The notes below the pieces were generated by a model. It ran no database searches and was not told the origin of the DNA. It saw nothing but the letters and a program-made list of their open reading frames with translations. A program made the translations under genes and the position numbers. DNA of 64,000 bases from contig NZ_JBBEWR010000001.1 of the NCBI RefSeq assembly GCF_037646345.1, forward strand, positions 496,001 to 560,000, read 5' to 3'. The first letter of the stretch is position 1. Every line of letters begins with the position of its first letter. Origin of the DNA: Ascidiimonas aurantiaca (lineage in GTDB: Bacteria > Bacteroidota > Bacteroidia > Flavobacteriales > Flavobacteriaceae). Shown one piece after another: positions 8,982-18,791 of the stretch.

Positions 8982-10485
8982 AATTTCTCCGTACCCACAA
9001 TATCCATGTTTCTCCCGTGTATCTTCTGTTGTATTGTGTACGTCGGTCACGCTCAATATCTGATAATTTATCATATTTCCGAAGATATACATAGTAATAG
9101 TTGTTCTCTTCGTTATAAAAATATTTTGGTTCCAGTCCCTGACTTGATAGTAATCTCATAAACAGGTCAAAATATTTTTTCTGTGCAAAGACATTGACTA
9201 CTAAATAAAACCCGTATTGTACCCCTTCTATACGTTCTACGGCTTTGTATCTGCTGTTGGGAGCGTTTTCTTTAAACACTTTTCCCAGTATTTCTTTGTT
9301 AGAGTTTTTATCGATCTGGTAGGTTTCCAGGATTTCAATATCCATATCTTCAATAGCTTCTGCGCTTAGCGAGTCTTTTGCTATTTTAGGGATATTCCCG
9401 GCTGGAGGTGTATTTGCTGAACGGGCAGGCGTGTTTTTGTTTTCCTCTTTTTCTCTGGCCAGACGTTGCGTTTCTTTTTCCTGTTCTTCACGCAATGTTT
9501 CGCGTTCTTTTTCCAGTTGTTTTTTAGGCTTGGGGCCTTCTTTAAAACGTGTTGATGTTTCCGGCCGGTAACTGCGCTTTCCAAACTCTATGGCAGCGAC
9601 CACTTCATACGTCGCTCCAAAAGCTCTGTTGGTATTCTGTGTACCGGTTTCTACCAGAAAACCCAGCGATATTCCCGGGGCCACCTGTGCCCCGAGTCCG
9701 CCGGAAACTCCGTAAAAATTATTATACCCTGCCTGCAGCCATCCGTATCGGGGAACATTCATAAGGGCTGTCATCCCGTATTGAAGATCCTGGTCGGGAA
9801 TGGTCTTGCTATATGCTGTGGCCCTAAGAAAAGAACCTTTCCAGGTATCAGACCTGTCGGGTAATTGAAAATCATAACTGGCATGTCCTAAAAATATTTT
9901 GTCACTAAAATCTGTTTGCTGTGTAGCTTCAGAGAAGTTATAATCAAAAAGGTTTTCTGAGGTAACCCCCAGGTTAAAATTCCCTAAAGTAAGAGTAATC
10001 CCCGGCATCACGGCCATGATAATATCATCTTTACTCTCAAGGATAATGGGATCTGGTTCGGGTGTAATAAAATTCCCCTGGTTAAGTCCGCGTCTAAAGG
10101 CAATAAGGTTGATACCAAAGGTTAACCAGGATTCTCTGCCCAGTTGTATGCCCCTGGCATAATTAGCCAATAATCCTGAATCAATAAAAAGGCCGATATT
10201 GTGCTGAAAAAGTGCGAGTCCCGCACCAGACTTCTCTCCCGCTCTTCCATTATAATTTACGAGATAGGTACGGGGAGAATCTTCTACACCTACCCATTGT
10301 ACACGTCCCCAAAGGCCAAGGTTCATACCTTCGTTATGAATAAATGAAAGTGCCGGATTAAAAAGGTTGGTATTGTATTTGGTAAGATTATGCTGTCGCC
10401 AGTCAACAGGCAACACCGATTGCTGCTGCGCATTGACAACCATAAAAAAACCAGTCATAAGTATAATGATAAGTTTTTTGAGCAT
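8980..10485 (-). CDS. PorP/SprF family type IX secretion membrane protein with SPOR-like C-terminus
   Basis: The 501-residue protein begins with a signal peptide (cleavage near VVNAQQ, residue 19) and then a PorP/SprF beta-barrel of about 300 residues, which begins with VDWRQHNLTKYNTNLFNPAL. A charged K/E-rich linker follows (about 315-350). The tail, about 380-501, contains GFYLVVNVFAQKKYFD and NNYYYVYLRKYDKL, which read like a SPOR-type peptidoglycan-binding repeat. SprF-type proteins partner with substrates that carry type-B sorting domains, and the gene upstream (22 bp) encodes one. The two probably form one operon, with cargo first and partner second. The tail could tether the barrel to the cell wall; that is inference. 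Confidence 0.88.
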   Translation of the reverse strand: MLKKLIIILMTGFFMVVNAQQQSVLPVDWRQHNLTKYNTNLFNPALSFIHNEGMNLGLWGRVQWVGVEDSPRTYLVNYNGRAGEKSGAGLALFQHNIGLFIDSGLLANYARGIQLGRESWLTFGINLIAFRRGLNQGNFITPEPDPIILESKDDIIMAVMPGITLTLGNFNLGVTSENLFDYNFSEATQQTDFSDKIFLGHASYDFQLPDRSDTWKGSFLRATAYSKTIPDQDLQYGMTALMNVPRYGWLQAGYNNFYGVSGGLGAQVAPGISLGFLVETGTQNTNRAFGATYEVVAAIEFGKRSYRPETSTRFKEGPKPKKQLEKERETLREEQEKETQRLAREKEENKNTPARSANTPPAGNIPKIAKDSLSAEAIEDMDIEILETYQIDKNSNKEILGKVFKENAPNSRYKAVERIEGVQYGFYLVVNVFAQKKYFDLFMRLLSSQGLEPKYFYNEENNYYYVYLRKYDKLSDIERDRRTQYNRRYTGETWILWVRRN

Positions 10486-10507
10486 GCAGCAAACTTAGGA
10501 ATAAATA

Positions 10508-12682
10508 CTATCGGTTAACAACCGTTATTGACCCTTTTTTCAGGGCTTTTCCGTTTTTCTCAATAAAATAATAAAAAATAGCCGCATCAGCCTCCTGGGG
10601 GCCTGCCGATGTTTCGGGCCAATTGTTTTGATATTGTTTGGTGCGCAGTACCGGGGTACCGTAGGTATCGCATATGGTAACCTGTACATCGGGATCATTT
10701 ATAAATCTGGCCGGTAATACCCAGGTATCATTTATATTATCCTGATTGGGCGTTATTATATTGGGGACTTCGGTCACATCGGATATACCTACCTTAATGG
10801 TTTTTACAATTTCACACCCATCAATCATTGCGTGTAGATAATATATGCCTTCTTCAGACGCCGTAAATGTATCAGTAGATGATAAGATTAACCCGCCATC
10901 ATTTTTCCATATATAAGAATCTGCTCCTGAAGCACTAACCAGTTCCTGGCTGTTGGAAGTAATAAATACTTCTGTATCAGGGAATACGGTAACCAGTGCA
11001 TCGTTAACCGGGTAAATAGTAATTTCCTCAGAAGTAACGGTACAACCATTAAGTAATACTTTTACAAAATATGTTCCGGGCTTAGAAGCGCTAATTTCAG
11101 AACCGGTAGCGTCTGTAAGCTCGGTACCTTCATAGTACCAGGCATATAACGCTCCCTGGTAAAACGGGGTCGAAAGACGTGTTTCCCCGCCGTTGGAACA
11201 GATAACTTCATTATCAGCAATGAGAGACGGTTCGGGAATACGCAATTGTACTTTTAAGGTATTACTTTCTGTAATGAGCTCATCATAAGTCACTTTAACG
11301 GAATACACCCCGTTTTCTTCAAAAGATGCTATGTAAAGCGATTCACTTTCTTTTGCTTCCGAACCTGTATTACCACTCCAGCTAAATTTAAACTGGGCAA
11401 ATTGGGTTCTGGGAACTAAAACTTCGATATCTCCTGCATAGGCTTTTATTTCTTTTACTTCTAAAGTCACAGTGCTATTTATACAATCATCATAAGTATT
11501 TGCATAGCCAATACGTGAAGTTATTGAGTCGGGTCTTACTACTCTAAAAACGGGAGAGTCCACAACGCCGGTACAACTACCCTCTACAGTAACTCTTGCA
11601 AAATACGTCCCGGGTTCTGATACTTCGACCTCCAGAAACCTGGAGCTGGTATATAATTCATCATCCTTATACCAGATCACACGACTGTTCCCGGCAGAAC
11701 TGCTTACGGCAAGTTTTACACTGGTATCGCCTAACAAAATAGTCTCTAACGGACTCAAAGCGGTAACGGTTACAGAGTTTTCCTGGGGTTTTAAAGTTAC
11801 TCCCGAAGAAGTAGATACACAGCCACCCTCATTTACCAGAGTAAGAGTGTATGTACCGTATGTAGCTTCGCCCACAGTAACTTCCAGCTTGGGCATATAG
11901 GTGGGCAATCCTTCTATTTTCTTACCGTTATGGAACCAGCGGTAATCCAGAAATTCATTGTCAATACCTGCTACAAAAGTATATGAAGTGCTTTCGCAAA
12001 CCTCTACTTCAGAGGGCCCGTTAATGGATGCATTCATTTCTTCACCAAAGTTTACTACCACAATATTTGAATACAAATTTCCGGTACAATCGCCCAAATT
12101 AGGTTCTACATAATACTCACCGGATTCGGTTATGGTAAGGCTATTCCCGGTTTCCATATAAAACTGGCCATTTCTATACCAATGATAGGAAGAAGATATG
12201 TCATGATTTAGCGTAAGTGTAGCATTAGCACCTCCACATACTGTAATATCTTTGTAGTTATTGAGAACCAGTTCTACATTGGGGGTATAAAATGCATGAA
12301 ATGCAGGGGTGGCAGGACTTGTCATTTGAGGAGATGTAGCCCTGACACGCAACCGATAGCCTTCTCCGGCAACATCCATAGGAAAGGAAAAAGAGGTTTC
12401 AAAGTCAAAAGAAAAGTTTTGATCTGAAATGGTTCTCAGCACCCGCGCGTCTGCAAAACTTCCGTTTGCGTCTGATAACTCTAGGATAAAGGTATTATCA
12501 TTGTTAAAAATGCGTTCGCTAAAACTGAGTATAGTATAAAAAGTATTGAAATCTTCACTGACACAAGCATACGTAAAAGAGAGCTCAGGCGCATTTAACC
12601 GTTGCGAAGTAACGGTTTGTATAGGCAAAAGCAAGTAAAAACAAGGTAATAACCATGCTATAAAGCGTAGGCTCTGTTTCAT
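10508..12682 (-). CDS. large cell-surface protein with Ig-like repeats and type-B T9SS sorting domain
   Basis: The 724-residue protein has a signal peptide (about residues 1-26, ending VTSQ). A series of PKD/Ig-like segments follows, recognisable by repeated patterns such as YHWYRNGQ, YRWFHNGKK, VIWYKDDELY, YAWYYEGTEL and YIWKNDGG, each followed by GTYF or GEYY. The last about 85 residues (VPNIITPNQDNINDTW onward) are the gliding-motility-associated CHU_C domain, a type-B signal for the type IX secretion system. It should be exported across the outer membrane and attached to or released from the surface. The downstream PorP/SprF gene is its likely dedicated partner. Adhesion is a plausible role but not shown. 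Confidence 0.9.
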   Translation of the reverse strand: MKQSLRFIAWLLPCFYLLLPIQTVTSQRLNAPELSFTYACVSEDFNTFYTILSFSERIFNNDNTFILELSDANGSFADARVLRTISDQNFSFDFETSFSFPMDVAGEGYRLRVRATSPQMTSPATPAFHAFYTPNVELVLNNYKDITVCGGANATLTLNHDISSSYHWYRNGQFYMETGNSLTITESGEYYVEPNLGDCTGNLYSNIVVVNFGEEMNASINGPSEVEVCESTSYTFVAGIDNEFLDYRWFHNGKKIEGLPTYMPKLEVTVGEATYGTYTLTLVNEGGCVSTSSGVTLKPQENSVTVTALSPLETILLGDTSVKLAVSSSAGNSRVIWYKDDELYTSSRFLEVEVSEPGTYFARVTVEGSCTGVVDSPVFRVVRPDSITSRIGYANTYDDCINSTVTLEVKEIKAYAGDIEVLVPRTQFAQFKFSWSGNTGSEAKESESLYIASFEENGVYSVKVTYDELITESNTLKVQLRIPEPSLIADNEVICSNGGETRLSTPFYQGALYAWYYEGTELTDATGSEISASKPGTYFVKVLLNGCTVTSEEITIYPVNDALVTVFPDTEVFITSNSQELVSASGADSYIWKNDGGLILSSTDTFTASEEGIYYLHAMIDGCEIVKTIKVGISDVTEVPNIITPNQDNINDTWVLPARFINDPDVQVTICDTYGTPVLRTKQYQNNWPETSAGPQEADAAIFYYFIEKNGKALKKGSITVVNR

Positions 12683-12946
12683 GATTTTTATTTTTTGGGG
12701 TTAAAATAAAAATGTATCCAAAGGGATGTTCAAATAGGGTTTATGTAAAGGAAAGAAGTAGTTGTTATATCATATGCATTATTTTAGTTGTATATTCACG
12801 AATAAAATTAATCAAAAAAAGGTTCCTGTCAAACAATTTTAATCTTTTTTTTAGGAAAAAATGTTTCGATATGTGTATTTCAACGTAAAAAACCGTTATT
12901 TCATCGATGTTTTGACGGATATTATCAAAATGTTAAATGTAAGTAA

Positions 12947-13594
12947 ATGAAGGTAAATTCATATATAGAACATACTCTTTTAAGTCCTTTTGCCACCTCA
13001 AAGGAACTAATTAGATACTGCGAAGAGGCACAAAAACACCATTTTCATGCAGTATGTGTAAATGGAAGCCATGTTTCTTTTGTAAAAGAACAACTTAAGG
13101 AAAGTGAAGTAGCTATTTGTTCTGTTATAGGTTTCCCCTTGGGTAGTACACATCCTAAGGTAAAGGTTTTTGAAGCCGAACAGGCTGTGAGTGACGGAGC
13201 TGATGAAATTGATATGGTACTGAATATTGGAAAATTAAAAGATCGTGACTCACATGCGGTATTACAGGAGATCTCTTTTGTAAAGAATGCCATAGGCAAT
13301 CATTTACTAAAAGTAATCATTGAGACCTGTTATCTTACCCGTGAGGAAAAAGAAATGGCCTGCTTGCTAAGTGCAGATGCAGGTGCCGACTTTGTAAAAA
13401 CATCTACAGGTTTTGGTAGTGGCGGTGCAGAACTGGAAGATATACGACTTATGCGCCGGGTGCTGGAAGGGCGTTTAAAGATTAAAGCCTCCGGAGGTAT
13501 TAAAGATTACCAAACTGCTCTTAGCTTCATTGAAAGCGGAGCCTCCCGCATAGGGACTTCTAACGGAGTAGCGATCGTTACCGATATTTCGTGA
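12947..13594 (+). CDS. deoC: deoxyribose-phosphate aldolase
   Basis: DeoC splits 2-deoxyribose-5-phosphate into glyceraldehyde-3-phosphate and acetaldehyde in deoxynucleoside catabolism. The 215-residue TIM-barrel protein carries the Schiff-base lysine in FVKTSTGF (Lys151) and the second essential lysine in LKIKASGGIK (Lys180). Start ATG at 12947 gives the family-typical N-terminus with IEHTLL. No other deo gene is adjacent. The 264-bp gap before it is AT-rich and I see no clean promoter motif there. Confidence 0.96.
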   Translation: MKVNSYIEHTLLSPFATSKELIRYCEEAQKHHFHAVCVNGSHVSFVKEQLKESEVAICSVIGFPLGSTHPKVKVFEAEQAVSDGADEIDMVLNIGKLKDRDSHAVLQEISFVKNAIGNHLLKVIIETCYLTREEKEMACLLSADAGADFVKTSTGFGSGGAELEDIRLMRRVLEGRLKIKASGGIKDYQTALSFIESGASRIGTSNGVAIVTDIS

Positions 13595-13637
13595 GATGTC
13601 ACCTATTAATTTATACTCTGATTTTTAAACATAAGGG

Positions 13638-13668
13638 TTGTTATGCTAAAAGGTATCTAATATATTTG
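13638..13668 (+). promoter_or_regulatory. promoter of the histidine phosphatase gene
   Basis: TTG at 13638-13640 is followed after 20 bp by TATATTTG (13661-13668), matching the -33 and -7 elements. The ATG at 13694 lies 25 bp further on. Confidence 0.65.
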
Positions 13669-13693
13669 GCATATATGTTTTAAAAAATTCATC

Positions 13694-14209
13694 ATGAAAA
13701 AACTTTTTTATACTATTACACTTGCCCTTATTGCCCCTGTTATTGCTAATGCGCAATCTTCCAATGACATTGAAACAATAACTACCTACTACCTTATCAG
13801 GCATGCTGAAAAGGACCGATCCAATCCGGAAAACCCGAATCCTTCTTTAAAACAGGAAGGGATGGCAAGAGCTCTGGAATGGGCCGAGGTATTTGCTGAT
13901 GTAAAAATAGATGCTATTTATTCTACTGATTATAAAAGGACCCGTCAAACAGCAGAACCTGTTTCTTTAAAACAAAAAGTTGCGATCTCATTATATGACC
14001 CGAGAAACCTTGATCTGAAAGATTTTAAAGAAGATACTCACGGGAAAACAGTGCTGATTGTCGGACACAGCAACACCACTCCTGCCCTTACAAATGCACT
14101 GGCCGAAGGAAGCTTCTACCAGTCAATGGATGATACTGATAACGGGAGCCTTTTTATAGTTACTGTTATCAATAACCGGATACATCATCAAAGATTACGT
14201 ATTAACTAA
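13694..14209 (+). CDS. exported histidine phosphatase family protein (SixA/PGM-like)
   Basis: A 171-residue protein with a signal peptide (1-20, ending IANAQ) in front of a compact histidine phosphatase domain. The phospho-accepting motif LIRHAEK places the nucleophile at His37, and the second catalytic His is in VGHSNTTP (His125). Exported small members of this family remove phosphate from unknown substrates; the absence of a cytoplasmic location argues against a SixA-type signalling role. The 3' end overlaps the convergent DUF6503 gene by 4 bp. Confidence 0.88.
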   Translation: MKKLFYTITLALIAPVIANAQSSNDIETITTYYLIRHAEKDRSNPENPNPSLKQEGMARALEWAEVFADVKIDAIYSTDYKRTRQTAEPVSLKQKVAISLYDPRNLDLKDFKEDTHGKTVLIVGHSNTTPALTNALAEGSFYQSMDDTDNGSLFIVTVINNRIHHQRLRIN

Positions 14210-14976
14210 CAATCGGGGCAGCTCTGTACGTATATATTCTCCAGTTCTATATTGGATAAAAGATCGAGTTTATTGGCTTTGAATAACTTTTCCAGATCAT
14301 AAAGGGTTGCTTTTTTGCTTCTGGGTTTATAGTTTCTGTAATCTACAAAGCGTATGCCATTCACCATACGGGGGTTGTAAGCTTCCCGAAAACGAAGTCC
14401 GCCCCCATTGGTATGGAACTCATAGGCAAGATAATCAACCGTAAACTCACCGGTGTGTATCCAATACAGGAAAACATCCTCAAAATCATCTCCCCCATTC
14501 TCCTCACTAAAAGTAACCTTAATTACAAAATAAGGCATTCCGTTAATGTCTGTTTGCTTCAAAAGTTCCTTTTGAACGGCTTTGTCATTAAGCCCATACG
14601 GTAAATAGGCAAAATAATGTACCGAGTTTACAGAGTTTGAATACTTAGTAATAAGTGAATCTGGCAGAATAACTTCCTTATTGTTTTCATAGCGGGTAAA
14701 ACCGCGGTTGGATAATATGTCATGTACCGTAGCTCCAAATGAATCGATCACGACTCTTTGAAGGCGATAGTTCCAGTCTTTTCTGGCCGAAATATATTCT
14801 TTTCCGCGAAAATCAAAACAAATTTCCTTCCCTTCAATAAAATTTCCACCTGACTTTTCAATTGCTTTATCGATAATCTGTTGTGCAGAAAACGCAACTG
14901 TTTTCTCCTGTTGCTCTTTACAGGATACCCATAGGGTAAGGCAAAATAGCACCCACCAATAGTTTCTCATGATCAT
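14206..14976 (-). CDS. DUF6503-like lipoprotein
   Basis: A 256-residue protein with a short signal and a lipobox ending at Cys19 (LTLWVSCKE), so probably an anchored lipoprotein. The start is an ATG at 14976 or the ATG two codons later. The body is mainly beta with motifs such as FDFRGKEY and GGGLRFREAYNPR, which I associate with the flavobacterial family DUF6503. Function is unknown. The C-terminus ends with CPDC, a possible metal or disulfide pair. It is monocistronic. Confidence 0.75.
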   Translation of the reverse strand: MIMRNYWWVLFCLTLWVSCKEQQEKTVAFSAQQIIDKAIEKSGGNFIEGKEICFDFRGKEYISARKDWNYRLQRVVIDSFGATVHDILSNRGFTRYENNKEVILPDSLITKYSNSVNSVHYFAYLPYGLNDKAVQKELLKQTDINGMPYFVIKVTFSEENGGDDFEDVFLYWIHTGEFTVDYLAYEFHTNGGGLRFREAYNPRMVNGIRFVDYRNYKPRSKKATLYDLEKLFKANKLDLLSNIELENIYVQSCPDC

Positions 14977-15074
14977 TTGTTTTAAAAGGGTATAAAATTA
15001 GAATTTCATTTTTAAATAACATTCAATTCTTTATATAACCTGCCTCTATCGATGGTGTATTTCGTATTTGTTAG

Positions 15075-15082
15075 TACATTTG
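15075..15082 (+). promoter_or_regulatory. -7 element of smpB
   Basis: TACATTTG matches TAnnTTTG and ends 9 bp before the ATG at 15092. It overlaps the longer in-frame TTG start at 15068, which rules that start out and predicts a very short leader. Confidence 0.6.
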
Positions 15083-15091
15083 CGTTCCCTT

Positions 15092-15553
15092 ATGGATAAA
15101 AGAATAAACATAAAAAATAAAAAGGCCCGCTTTGAGTATGAATTGCTCGATACCTATGTGGCGGGCATTGTCCTTACCGGATCTGAGATCAAATCCATAC
15201 GACAGGGAAAAGCCTCTATTGCCGAAAGTTTTTGTGAGTTTAATGATCGAGGAGAACTGTTTGTCATAAATATGTACATTGAAGAATACAGCCACGCACA
15301 CCACTACAATCACAAACCCAGAAGTGAGCGCAAATTACTTCTTAATAAAAGAGAGCTTACCAAATGGTACAAAGAAGTTAAGAATACCGGGATCACTATT
15401 GTGCCATTGCGCTTATTTGTAAATGACCGGGGGTTGGCAAAACTTGAGATCGCGCTGGCAAAGGGTAAAAAAATATATGATAAACGGGAGGTGATCAAAG
15501 ACCGGGATACCAAAAGAAATCTGGATCGTATTAAAAAATCATTTCGCACTTAA
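15092..15553 (+). CDS. smpB: SsrA-binding protein SmpB
   Basis: SmpB binds tmRNA and takes it to stalled ribosomes for trans-translation. The 153-residue protein from the ATG at 15092 starts MDKRINIKNKKARFEYEL, contains LTGSEIKSIRQGKASIAE and ends in the basic tail (DRDTKRNLDRIKKSFRT) that mimics the mRNA path. The start is set by family length and by the -7 element. No ssrA gene is visible in this window. Confidence 0.96.
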   Translation: MDKRINIKNKKARFEYELLDTYVAGIVLTGSEIKSIRQGKASIAESFCEFNDRGELFVINMYIEEYSHAHHYNHKPRSERKLLLNKRELTKWYKEVKNTGITIVPLRLFVNDRGLAKLEIALAKGKKIYDKREVIKDRDTKRNLDRIKKSFRT

Positions 15554-15569
15554 AGTTTAACTTTTTGTA

Positions 15570-15588
15570 AACACTTTGCGCAAGTGTT
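15570..15588 (+). terminator. hairpin after smpB
   Basis: AACACTT (15570-15576) pairs perfectly with AAGTGTT (15582-15588) around TGCGC. The following AAAAAGTATTTT is a weak T tract, so termination may be partial. The hairpin overlaps the likely -33 TTTG of the next gene. Confidence 0.45.
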
Positions 15589-15599
15589 AAAAAGTATTT

Positions 15600-15607
15600 T
15601 AGTTTTG
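15600..15607 (+). promoter_or_regulatory. -7 element of the DUF5686 gene
   Basis: TAGTTTTG matches TAnnTTTG and lies 24 bp before the ATG at 15632. A TTTG at 15575-15578 stands 21 bp upstream as a possible -33 element. Confidence 0.55.
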
Positions 15608-15631
15608 TGATAAGCTCACTTCTTAAAAAAA

Positions 15632-18127
15632 ATGATTTTGCGAAAAAAGATCTATTCCCTTCCGGTTTTCTACTCCTTTTTTATTGTTTTATCCTTTTTC
15701 GTTACCCAAAGTACCTGGTCACAAATTAATGGTACGGTCACGAATGCTTCCGGCCAGCCGTTACCTTCTGTAAATATTTATATTAAAGGTACCTATACCG
15801 GTACTACCAGTAATGAAGACGGAAAGTACGAGCTCTCTGTTGAAAAGTCCGGAAACTACGTTCTGGTATTTCAATACTTGGGATTTAAAACCGAAATTCA
15901 AGAAGTATCCATACGTTCCTTTCCTTATGTTCTTGATGTTAAAATGCAGGAAGAAACTGTAACATTAGGTGAGGTGGTAGTAAATGCAAAAGACAATCCG
16001 GCAGACCGGGTTATACGCCAGGTAATTGCCAACCGTAAAAACAATCTGGAAAAAATAAAGAAATTTACCAGTGATTTTTATTCCCGTGGTATTTACCGTC
16101 TCAAAAATGCCCCGGAAAAAATTCTCGGGCAGGATCTGGGTGATTTTGGCGGCGGCCTGGACTCTACGCGTTCCGGGATTATCTATCTTTCAGAAACCCG
16201 TTCAAAGCTTTTTTATGAAAAGCCAGATCGCTTTCGGGAAGAAATTGTAGCTTCAAAAGTAAGTGGCGATGAAAATGCATTTAGCTTTAATAATGCTTCT
16301 GATGTAAACTTTACCTTTTATGAAAATACTATAGATTTTAATACTAATCTTATTTCTCCTATTGCTGATTATGCATTTAACTATTATAGATACCGGCTGG
16401 AAGGGACTTTTTATGACGACCGCAATACTCTTATTTATAAAATAAAAGTTACTCCAAAAAGACCCAAAGACCGGGTTGGAGAAGGTTTTTTATACATAGT
16501 TGCAGATGACTGGGCCCTTTACGGAATAGAATTTCGATTAACAGGAGAACAGGTACAGCTTCCGGTTATAGAATATATAGATTTTAAACAGAACTTCTCA
16601 TACTCCGAAAAAGATAAACTCTGGGTGTTAAGGTCACAGACTTTTGATGTGGCATTCAGCTTTTTCGGGATTGAGGGAGACGGACGCTTTATTGCCGTTT
16701 ACAGCAATTATGATTTCGATCCGCCTTTTAACAAGAATACTTTTAGCAGTGAAATCGTTTCTTTTGTGAAGGATGCCAACAAAAAAGAAGACACCTTCTG
16801 GAACTCCATTCGTCCGGTTCCTCTTACCAATGAAGAAGTGAATGATTATCTTGTAAAAGATAGCATTCAGGTAGTGCGAAAATCAAAAAAATACCTGGAT
16901 TCTCTGGATCGTAAAAATAACAGGTTTACCGCTGGCAATTTCTTTTTTGGATATACCTATAAAAACTCTTACAAAGATTGGAGCCTTAGCTTCAACGCGC
17001 CTATCTGGGCAACACAATACAACAGCATACAGGGCTGGCATACCACTGCCGGACTTTCTTTTTTGAAAGAAAATGAAGAAAAAGGAAGTTGGTTACGTGT
17101 GAATACCGATGTTAATTACGGTTTTTCAGATAGACGGCTTCGAGCTTCCGGTTCAGTTTCCTATTTGTTCAATCGTTTTTCACGTCCTTATCTATCGCTA
17201 TCCGCAGGGGTTGATGTAGAACAGTTTAACCCACAGGAACCCATAACCCCCATAGCAAACTCAGTAGCTACCCTCGCATTTAACGATAACTTTTTAAAGG
17301 CCTATGAAAAAACATTTGTTGCCTTAGACTATTCACAGGATATTTTTAACGGATTCCGATTGTTCAGTTCTTTTGCTTTTGAAGACAGAAAACCTCTTTT
17401 TAATACAGTAGATAACAGTGAATTTACTTCCAATAACCCTTTGCTCCCGGAAGATTTTACCACACCTGCGTTCGAAGAACATCAAATATTCAAAGCCAGG
17501 GTTACTGCAAGAATACGTTTTGGGCAAAAATACCTTAGTTATCCCGATGCACGTTACAACATACCCAGTGACAAATTCCCAACTCTCTATTTAACGTATG
17601 AAGGCGGATTTGGAGCCAGTGAAAATGATTTTAATTTTTCCCAAATAAGAGCACGTGCCACTCAAACCTTCGATATTTCAAACAAAGGCCGTTTTGGGTA
17701 CAATCTTAAAGCAGGGGTTTTCCTTAACGCTGATGCGATCACATTTATAGATTTTCAACACTTTAACGGTAATGAAACCTTTTTAGGGACCACTCCCAAC
17801 TACTTAGATACGTTTAACCTGTTACCGTATTATGCACAAAGCACCAATGAGTCTTATTTTGAGGGTCATATAGAACATAATTTTAAAGGGTACGTACTGG
17901 GCAAAATACCCCTGCTTAACAAATTGAACTTTAATCTGGTAACGGGGGCCAGTTTGCTCGCCATTCAGAATTTTACTCCCTACAAAGAGTTTTACGCAGG
18001 TATTGACAATATTGGGTGGGGTAAGTTCCGGTTTTTAAGATTTGATTACGTACGTTCATATCAAAACGGTTTTCGGGAAGATGGTTTTATTATTGGGCTA
18101 AAGATATTTAACCTGTTTGAGAATTAA
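15632..18127 (+). CDS. DUF5686 outer-membrane protein with N-terminal carboxypeptidase-regulatory-like domain
   Basis: The 831-residue protein has a signal peptide (about 1-31) and a CarboxypepD_reg-like beta-sandwich at about 31-115 (INGTVTNASGQPLPSVNIYIKG, truncated here to its pattern), the same plug-side domain that precedes TonB-dependent receptors. The remaining about 700 residues match the DUF5686 pattern and are beta-rich to the last residues (FIIGLKIFNLF, aromatic C-terminus), as in an outer-membrane barrel. No TonB plug is present. Function is unknown; transport or assembly at the outer membrane is possible. Its stop abuts the convergent pcm stop with no gap. Confidence 0.85.
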   Translation: MILRKKIYSLPVFYSFFIVLSFFVTQSTWSQINGTVTNASGQPLPSVNIYIKGTYTGTTSNEDGKYELSVEKSGNYVLVFQYLGFKTEIQEVSIRSFPYVLDVKMQEETVTLGEVVVNAKDNPADRVIRQVIANRKNNLEKIKKFTSDFYSRGIYRLKNAPEKILGQDLGDFGGGLDSTRSGIIYLSETRSKLFYEKPDRFREEIVASKVSGDENAFSFNNASDVNFTFYENTIDFNTNLISPIADYAFNYYRYRLEGTFYDDRNTLIYKIKVTPKRPKDRVGEGFLYIVADDWALYGIEFRLTGEQVQLPVIEYIDFKQNFSYSEKDKLWVLRSQTFDVAFSFFGIEGDGRFIAVYSNYDFDPPFNKNTFSSEIVSFVKDANKKEDTFWNSIRPVPLTNEEVNDYLVKDSIQVVRKSKKYLDSLDRKNNRFTAGNFFFGYTYKNSYKDWSLSFNAPIWATQYNSIQGWHTTAGLSFLKENEEKGSWLRVNTDVNYGFSDRRLRASGSVSYLFNRFSRPYLSLSAGVDVEQFNPQEPITPIANSVATLAFNDNFLKAYEKTFVALDYSQDIFNGFRLFSSFAFEDRKPLFNTVDNSEFTSNNPLLPEDFTTPAFEEHQIFKARVTARIRFGQKYLSYPDARYNIPSDKFPTLYLTYEGGFGASENDFNFSQIRARATQTFDISNKGRFGYNLKAGVFLNADAITFIDFQHFNGNETFLGTTPNYLDTFNLLPYYAQSTNESYFEGHIEHNFKGYVLGKIPLLNKLNFNLVTGASLLAIQNFTPYKEFYAGIDNIGWGKFRFLRFDYVRSYQNGFREDGFIIGLKIFNLFEN

Positions 18128-18769
18128 CTAGTTTTTATCTCCTAACAAGGGAACAAAACGAAAGTTGCCGTGTGTAGTTTTTTCAAATTCCTTTTCAGAG
18201 GTACGTTCATATACGGTCATGACCTGGTTCTCTTCTCCAACCGGGATAACCAGCCGGCCACCAATAGCAAGTTGTGCAAGAAGCGGTTTTGGTACGTAAG
18301 GGGCCCCTGCTGTAACTATAATGCCATCAAAAGGCGCCTCTTCAGCCAACCCTTTATACCCGTCTCCAAAAATAAACTTTCGCGGACGATAGCCAATAAA
18401 AGGAAGAATCCTGCTGGTACTTTTGTAGAGTTCCAATTGTCTTTCAATAGTATATACCTTTGCGCCCATACTAATGAGAACCGCCGTCTGGTAGCCACTC
18501 CCCGTTCCTATTTCCAATATTTTAGCTCCGGGTTTAACCTGTAGCAATTCCGTTTGGAAAGCAACCGTAAAAGGTTGTGATATAGTTTGCCCGGCTGCAA
18601 TAGGAAATGCTTTATCTTTATAGGCGTGATCTTCAAAACCACTATCCATAAAAGCGTGCCTGGGAACATCTCTAATAGCCTCCAGTACATTCTTATCTTT
18701 TATTCCTTTAGAGGCAATAAGATCGGCAAGTTGGTTCCTTAGTCCTTTATGCTTAAATGAATCTTTCAA
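18128..18769 (-). CDS. pcm: protein-L-isoaspartate O-methyltransferase
   Basis: Pcm methylates isoaspartyl residues in aged proteins with SAM, starting their repair. The 213-residue protein contains the SAM-binding loop LEIGTGSGYQTAVL and the PCMT motifs AGQTISQPFTVAFQTELL and GRLVIPVGE. The start is a TTG at 18769, giving the family N-terminus MKDSFKHKGLRNQL; a full promoter upstream at 18792-18821 supports it. Confidence 0.95.
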   Translation of the reverse strand: MKDSFKHKGLRNQLADLIASKGIKDKNVLEAIRDVPRHAFMDSGFEDHAYKDKAFPIAAGQTISQPFTVAFQTELLQVKPGAKILEIGTGSGYQTAVLISMGAKVYTIERQLELYKSTSRILPFIGYRPRKFIFGDGYKGLAEEAPFDGIIVTAGAPYVPKPLLAQLAIGGRLVIPVGEENQVMTVYERTSEKEFEKTTHGNFRFVPLLGDKN

Positions 18770-18791
18770 AGTTAGTTTGGGTTTGGTTTGC

